The notes under the pieces: generated by a model
Databases searched by the model: none
What the model was told of the DNA's origin: nothing
The model's input: the letters and a program-made list of their open reading frames with translations, nothing else
DNA from: Bacteroidota bacterium
GTDB lineage: Bacteria; Bacteroidota; Bacteroidia; Flavobacteriales_D; Sanyastnellaceae
Assembly: GCA_027619225.1 (NCBI GenBank)
Contig: JAQCFW010000005.1
Span: 28,742-92,741, forward strand
Reading direction: 5' to 3'
DNA: 64,000 nucleotides
Part shown: piece after piece, positions 60,276 through 64,000 of the stretch
How positions within the stretch are numbered: the first letter of the stretch is position 1
Layout: each line of letters opens with the position of its first letter
Position numbers and translations under genes: made by a program

Positions 60276-61424
60276 ATGACTAGATGTCTATTATTTAATT
60301 TATTAATCATTGTATCGCTAAGCTCCCAAGCTCAGCTATCACCTACAATTACTTCGTGGGTTATTAATACTGACAATTCAACTGGATACTTCGGGGAGCT
60401 TTCGAATGTACAGTCTGTGGATTATACCTCAAATTTCGCCTTTGTTTCATGTACGTGTATCCCGGGATACGATATCGGCCCATGGGCAGGAAATCCAAAT
60501 ACCCCTGCCAACCAAGATTTCTGTTTTCGAATAACGTTTAATCCCCAAGAGAATACAGGAACATTAATAAATACGGGGTTGGGACATATTGGGGTTTGGC
60601 GTAATGGGGTGTCGATATTTAATGCAAAAGATGCTTTCTCATTTAACAATCAAGGAGTTTGGTTTCAAGATGCTTACTTGTTTGAAGGGAGTTCGTTTGA
60701 CGCTTGTTTAGGACATCCTGCTGGAAATGGAGAATATCACCACCATGTAAACCCGACGTGTTTGTACAACGATTCTGATGAAGCAAACCACTCCCCCATT
60801 GTCGGTTACGCCTTTGACGGTTACCCTATTTATGGGGCTTATGGATATGCAAACCCACTGGACCCAAATTCTGCAATCGCGAGAATGCAGAGCGGACAAC
60901 AACTGCGGAATATCAGCACGAGGCAAACACTTTCCGACGGGACCACATTGCCCACGTATCAATACGGTCCTGCTGTTAATTCTCAATATCCGATTGGGAG
61001 TTTTATTCAGGATTACGAATACATAGTAGGGTCGGGAGACTTAGATGAACACAATGGTCGGTTCTGTATTACACCCGATTATCCAGAAGGAATCTACTCC
61101 TATTTCATCACCATTGACGACTATCTAGATCCTGTTTATCCTTATGTCATAGGGCCCACTTATTTCGGTACCGTATCTTCAGGAAATACAGGCCCCCAAT
61201 CGGGACATAATACTATTCCAGTGAACGCAACGAATTATGACCCCGGAACAGGTGTTTGTACTGGCGACATTAACGGAGATGGAGCCCTCACAATCGTCGA
61301 TCTCTTATTAATATTAAGCGATTTCGGATGTACTTCGTCTTGTGAAGGAGACATGGACGGAGATGGGATGGTCACTGTTTACGATGCCCTCAGTTTTTTA
61401 AGCCTCTTCGGCACCAATTGCTAA
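60276..61424 (+). CDS. secreted YHYH-domain protein with dockerin-like tail
   Basis: A 382-residue secreted protein. The signal peptide MTRCLLFNLLIIVSLSSQAQ is followed by a YHYH domain (about 60-300). That domain is recognised by GNGEYHHHVNPTCLY, PIVGYAFDGYPIYGAYGY and GRFCITPDYPEGIYSYFITI. The end is the two-unit dockerin-like module (INGDGALTIVDLLLILSDFG, MDGDGMVTVYDALSFLSLFG) closed by a terminal Cys. I use ATG 60276, ten bases after the preceding stop. The function of YHYH proteins is unknown; the clustered His suggest metal binding. Confidence 0.85.
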   Translation: MTRCLLFNLLIIVSLSSQAQLSPTITSWVINTDNSTGYFGELSNVQSVDYTSNFAFVSCTCIPGYDIGPWAGNPNTPANQDFCFRITFNPQENTGTLINTGLGHIGVWRNGVSIFNAKDAFSFNNQGVWFQDAYLFEGSSFDACLGHPAGNGEYHHHVNPTCLYNDSDEANHSPIVGYAFDGYPIYGAYGYANPLDPNSAIARMQSGQQLRNISTRQTLSDGTTLPTYQYGPAVNSQYPIGSFIQDYEYIVGSGDLDEHNGRFCITPDYPEGIYSYFITIDDYLDPVYPYVIGPTYFGTVSSGNTGPQSGHNTIPVNATNYDPGTGVCTGDINGDGALTIVDLLLILSDFGCTSSCEGDMDGDGMVTVYDALSFLSLFGTNC

Positions 61425-61440
61425 ACGAGTTAAACCCGAC

Positions 61441-61836
61441 TTATAAAACCTTATCAGGATTCTTTTCCTTCACGTGTTGCGCGATCGGAATCGGAGTACC
61501 GTCATCGTCTAGTCTAACAAAGATGAGTCGAGTCGTACATACGTCTGCCTCCTCGTGACTATATACATTGAACTTCCTGGCATTGACTTGTACCGTGATA
61601 CTCTTGTTTCCTATGCTCACAATCTCGCCATAAATCTTGATGAGATTGTTTTCCTTCACTGGCGAAGTGAAAAGCACTTCTTCCATCTTCAGTGTAACCA
61701 TGTTGGGACAGTGACACACCTCATTCACAAAAGCTACAGCAGATTCATCCACCCAGCTCAGCATAGTGCCTCCAAAGAGGTTATTATGCACTCCTAAATC
61801 GTGCTTTTTACAAACCTTCGTAGCGAGTAATTTCAT
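61441..61836 (-). CDS. acyl-CoA thioesterase (hotdog fold)
   Basis: A 131-residue single hotdog domain of the YciA/BACH type, which hydrolyses acyl-CoA. It shows NNLFGGTMLSWVDESAVAF, with the catalytic Asp region, followed by VTLKMEEVLFTSPVKENNLI and TTRLIFVRLDDDGTP. It begins three bases after the fatty-acid hydroxylase-like gene on the same strand, so both probably serve lipid metabolism together. The substrate is unknown. Confidence 0.9.
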   Translation of the reverse strand: MKLLATKVCKKHDLGVHNNLFGGTMLSWVDESAVAFVNEVCHCPNMVTLKMEEVLFTSPVKENNLIKIYGEIVSIGNKSITVQVNARKFNVYSHEEADVCTTRLIFVRLDDDGTPIPIAQHVKEKNPDKVL

Positions 61837-61839
61837 GTC

Positions 61840-62664
61840 TTAATGATTGATTTTTGTGCGACCATTGTTTTTGATTGGGAGCATCATTTGATAGGCCAGA
61901 TCATCAGATTTGCTGTCATCCGTTACGTCCAAACCATATTTAATCTTGTCTACGTCACCGTATGCAAACGTACCGAAAACACGATCCCAAATAGAGAAAA
62001 TATTCCCAAAATTCCTGTCCGTCCATGGTTCTTCAAAATGATGGTGAAATTTGTGTGTGTTTGGAGAAATAATCACCCAGCTAATGGCCTTGTCCACACT
62101 TAACGGAAGACCTACATTGGAGTGATTGAAGTATGTAAATGCAATCGTTAGGATTCTATAAAATATATAGAAGGCCAAAGGGGCTCCTAAGATAAAGACC
62201 GCTAGAATCGCAAAACTTTCTCTGGAAAGAAAATCCAAAGGATGCAATCTCGTTCCTGTCGTTGCATCCACTTTCGTATCACTGTGATGCACGAGATGAA
62301 TCCTCCAAAGAAACTTCACTCTGTGAACCAACAGGTGTGCGATGTATTGAGAAATAAGATCAAAGGCCATCACCGCAACGAGTAGCTCTAACCAAATTGG
62401 CCATTCCACCATATTTAAAAGCCCCCACCCTGTCTCCTCAATCCAAATAAAAAGTCCTACAGTAAGGGCGCCCACGGTGACATTGATTAAGACGAGTGTT
62501 GCGAGAAAAACGAGGTTCGTCTTCGTGTGTGCCGAGCTTCTAAATCCTCCTTTAAAAAGGGGTCTTAAAGATTCAATGCTTAAAGCCCCAGTTAGGCATA
62601 CTACAATCCAAACAAGCTTGTGCCATGACTCTAAGTCCTCAAAAAATCCGATGAAATTTTCCAT
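61840..62664 (-). CDS. sterol desaturase / fatty acid hydroxylase family protein
   Basis: A 274-residue membrane protein with four or more hydrophobic helices and the di-iron His clusters of the family: HLLVH (about residues 109-113), RIHLVHHSD (about 121-129) and HKFHHHFEEPW (about 205-215). Members hydroxylate or desaturate lipids, sterols or carotenoids. The substrate here is unknown. It is followed by the thioesterase gene and diverges from the sialidase-like gene. Confidence 0.9.
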   Translation of the reverse strand: MENFIGFFEDLESWHKLVWIVVCLTGALSIESLRPLFKGGFRSSAHTKTNLVFLATLVLINVTVGALTVGLFIWIEETGWGLLNMVEWPIWLELLVAVMAFDLISQYIAHLLVHRVKFLWRIHLVHHSDTKVDATTGTRLHPLDFLSRESFAILAVFILGAPLAFYIFYRILTIAFTYFNHSNVGLPLSVDKAISWVIISPNTHKFHHHFEEPWTDRNFGNIFSIWDRVFGTFAYGDVDKIKYGLDVTDDSKSDDLAYQMMLPIKNNGRTKINH

Positions 62665-62704
62665 ATGGTGAAATTACATCTGATAAAGGTGTAAATTGTG
62701 CTTC

Positions 62705-64000
62705 ATGAAAACTATTATAACTTTAGGCGTGTTTTGTTTGGCATTAAGTACTGTAGTCGCTCAACCAACAATAACGTGGGAGAGTCCTATTGATGTTTCC
62801 TCTGAGGAATTCGGAAATAAGTGTACACGTATTGCGCTTAATCAAGCGGGAAACCCCATGGTGTTACATGGCAAAACTGGTGACAACGCTGGTCTTTATT
62901 TGTCAATTATGGAAGACGGAATCTTTGGAGACCCTATTCAAATTGTCTCTGAAACGAATATCTATTTGGTGGGGGAATCGGAAGGGCCGCGTATGGCTGT
63001 GTATGAGAATCGTGTCGCAGTGAGTTACCAAATTTTTGGGCAATGGGCTACTGGAGCTTTTGTTGTCATCTCAGAAGACGATGGCCATACTTGGGGCGAG
63101 CCCTATGCCATCGCTCCCAATGCAACTGAAGATCATTTTATGCCCCACGTAGCTTTCAATGACGAAGGGTTGCCTTGGGTCGCTCTTAAATTAGGTGTAA
63201 ACCCTACTGAAGAAGGGATACTCCATTTCAACTCCGCTCTGGATTCTTTCGATCCCGCAATAAGCGGCTCAATCGCTACCCCTGGCGTTTGTGAGTGCTG
63301 TCCCTCAAATGCTTTTGGGCATGAGGGCATGTATTACAATGTGGTAAGAACCAATGGTGACAACGTTCGTGATTTCTGGCTTACAGCCTCATCAGATGGA
63401 GTTAATTGGAGCAACGCTATTGATATTGATGAAACCGATTGGGTCATTAATGCTTGTCCTGCGTCCGGCACATCATCTACTGTGATGGAAGACGGCACAC
63501 TTATTTCTGCGTATATGTCAGCCCCCAATGGAAGCAGGGTTTACTGGTCTTCTGTAGATTTAAGCGCTTTTACATTTCTTGAAACAGGCCAAATAGACCC
63601 GGGCAATACGTCTTCAGAAAACCACCCTTCAATTTCTAGTTCTGGCGAATGGCTTGTCGCAACTTGGGAACGTAACTCTGGCGGATACAATGTCATGGTT
63701 GCCATTTCAGATGCCGGTCCTCAAGCCTTAGAGATGTCTGTTGTGAACGTGACCGAAGATTTGAGCGGACACAACCGCTACCCTTCCGTTGTCTATGATG
63801 GCGAGTATATACATCTGGCATATCAAAACGCTGAGAACGGCGTTGTGCACTACCTGAAAGGCGAAATATCTGGCACTTCCCAAGTTGAGGGGGTTGAACT
63901 TGAAGAGAACCCATGGACAATTTCTAGCAATGAATCTGGGTGGATTTTAAGAGGCGAAGATGCATCATACACTTTGTACGATTTAAATGGTCGAACATTG
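62705..64000 (+). CDS. secreted sialidase/BNR-like protein, 3' end outside window
   Basis: An open frame of 432 codons from ATG 62705 runs off the window end. The signal peptide is MKTIITLGVFCLALSTVVAQ. The body looks like a six-bladed sialidase-type propeller with Asp-box-like turns (SEDDGHTWGEP, ASSDGVNWSNAI) and a cysteine cluster, GVCECCPSNAF, seen in a subset of these proteins. The last visible residues (NPWTISSNESGWILRG, YTLYDLNGRTL) look like the start of a type A T9SS tail, so the gene probably ends shortly after the window. Enzymatic activity is not certain. Confidence 0.82.
   Translation, partial: MKTIITLGVFCLALSTVVAQPTITWESPIDVSSEEFGNKCTRIALNQAGNPMVLHGKTGDNAGLYLSIMEDGIFGDPIQIVSETNIYLVGESEGPRMAVYENRVAVSYQIFGQWATGAFVVISEDDGHTWGEPYAIAPNATEDHFMPHVAFNDEGLPWVALKLGVNPTEEGILHFNSALDSFDPAISGSIATPGVCECCPSNAFGHEGMYYNVVRTNGDNVRDFWLTASSDGVNWSNAIDIDETDWVINACPASGTSSTVMEDGTLISAYMSAPNGSRVYWSSVDLSAFTFLETGQIDPGNTSSENHPSISSSGEWLVATWERNSGGYNVMVAISDAGPQALEMSVVNVTEDLSGHNRYPSVVYDGEYIHLAYQNAENGVVHYLKGEISGTSQVEGVELEENPWTISSNESGWILRGEDASYTLYDLNGRTL

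Overview
The window comes from a member of the Bacteroidota, most likely a marine member of the Flavobacteriales; the family cannot be fixed from sequence alone. The evidence is: TAnnTTTG-type -7 promoter boxes, type IX secretion (T9SS) C-terminal sorting tails, a five-repeat DUF349 protein, a DnaG primase without the usual zinc ligands, the order yicC-gmk-nadD, the block dut / nucleotidyltransferase / TPR / DUF4292 / EnvC-like, and a short Bacteroidota-type homogentisate dioxygenase. No rRNA, CRISPR array, prophage or complete insertion sequence is visible.

Layout. Positions 1-9.7 kb hold housekeeping genes: manC-like, fumC, prfB, recX, DUF349, a polysaccharide deacetylase and leuS. Positions 9.8-16.6 kb mix a chimeric secreted stalk protein, an acetyltransferase-fold protein, an SDR, tRNA-Gln, an aldehyde dehydrogenase, an OmpA lipoprotein and a Cys-repeat lipoprotein. 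Positions 16.7-30.3 kb carry recJ, mscS-like, dnaG, a two-component pair, prs-rplY-pth, the divergent yicC-gmk-nadD and prenyl synthase operons, and a LysM glucosaminidase. Positions 30.3-40.2 kb form a long forward run: tyrosine catabolism (hmgA, hppD), a fused peptide ABC ATPase, a crotonase, dut, a sugar nucleotidyltransferase, TPR, DUF4292 and EnvC-like genes. Positions 40.3-44.3 kb hold feoB and feoA separated by a TetR regulator and an AlkB alkane hydroxylase. Positions 44.3-50.2 kb hold T9SS cargo (an LRR protein and two cupredoxin proteins), a patch of three gene remnants, and small envelope genes. Positions 50.3-64 kb carry tRNA-Val, a DEAD-box helicase, an MBOAT/SGNH pair, and a block of large secreted proteins, the last cut off by the window end.

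Four consecutive secreted proteins (arylsulfotransferase-like, endonuclease I, choice-of-anchor B and YHYH; 54.8-61.4 kb) end not in a T9SS tail but in a dockerin-like Ca-binding EF-hand module closed by cysteines. A fifth copy lies at the N-terminus of the stalk protein at 9.8 kb. Several of these proteins, and a nearby cupredoxin protein, share a second Cys-bearing repeat (ACNY...DDGSC). This is the best candidate here for an undescribed surface-display or assembly system.

A second window-wide pattern is that TAnnTTTG boxes sit only 3-6 bases before the start codon of prfB, yicC, the prenyl synthase, alkB and feoA. This predicts leaderless or nearly leaderless mRNAs, and it also explains several spurious upstream TTG starts. 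Start codons given here were revised on this basis, or to fit signal peptides.
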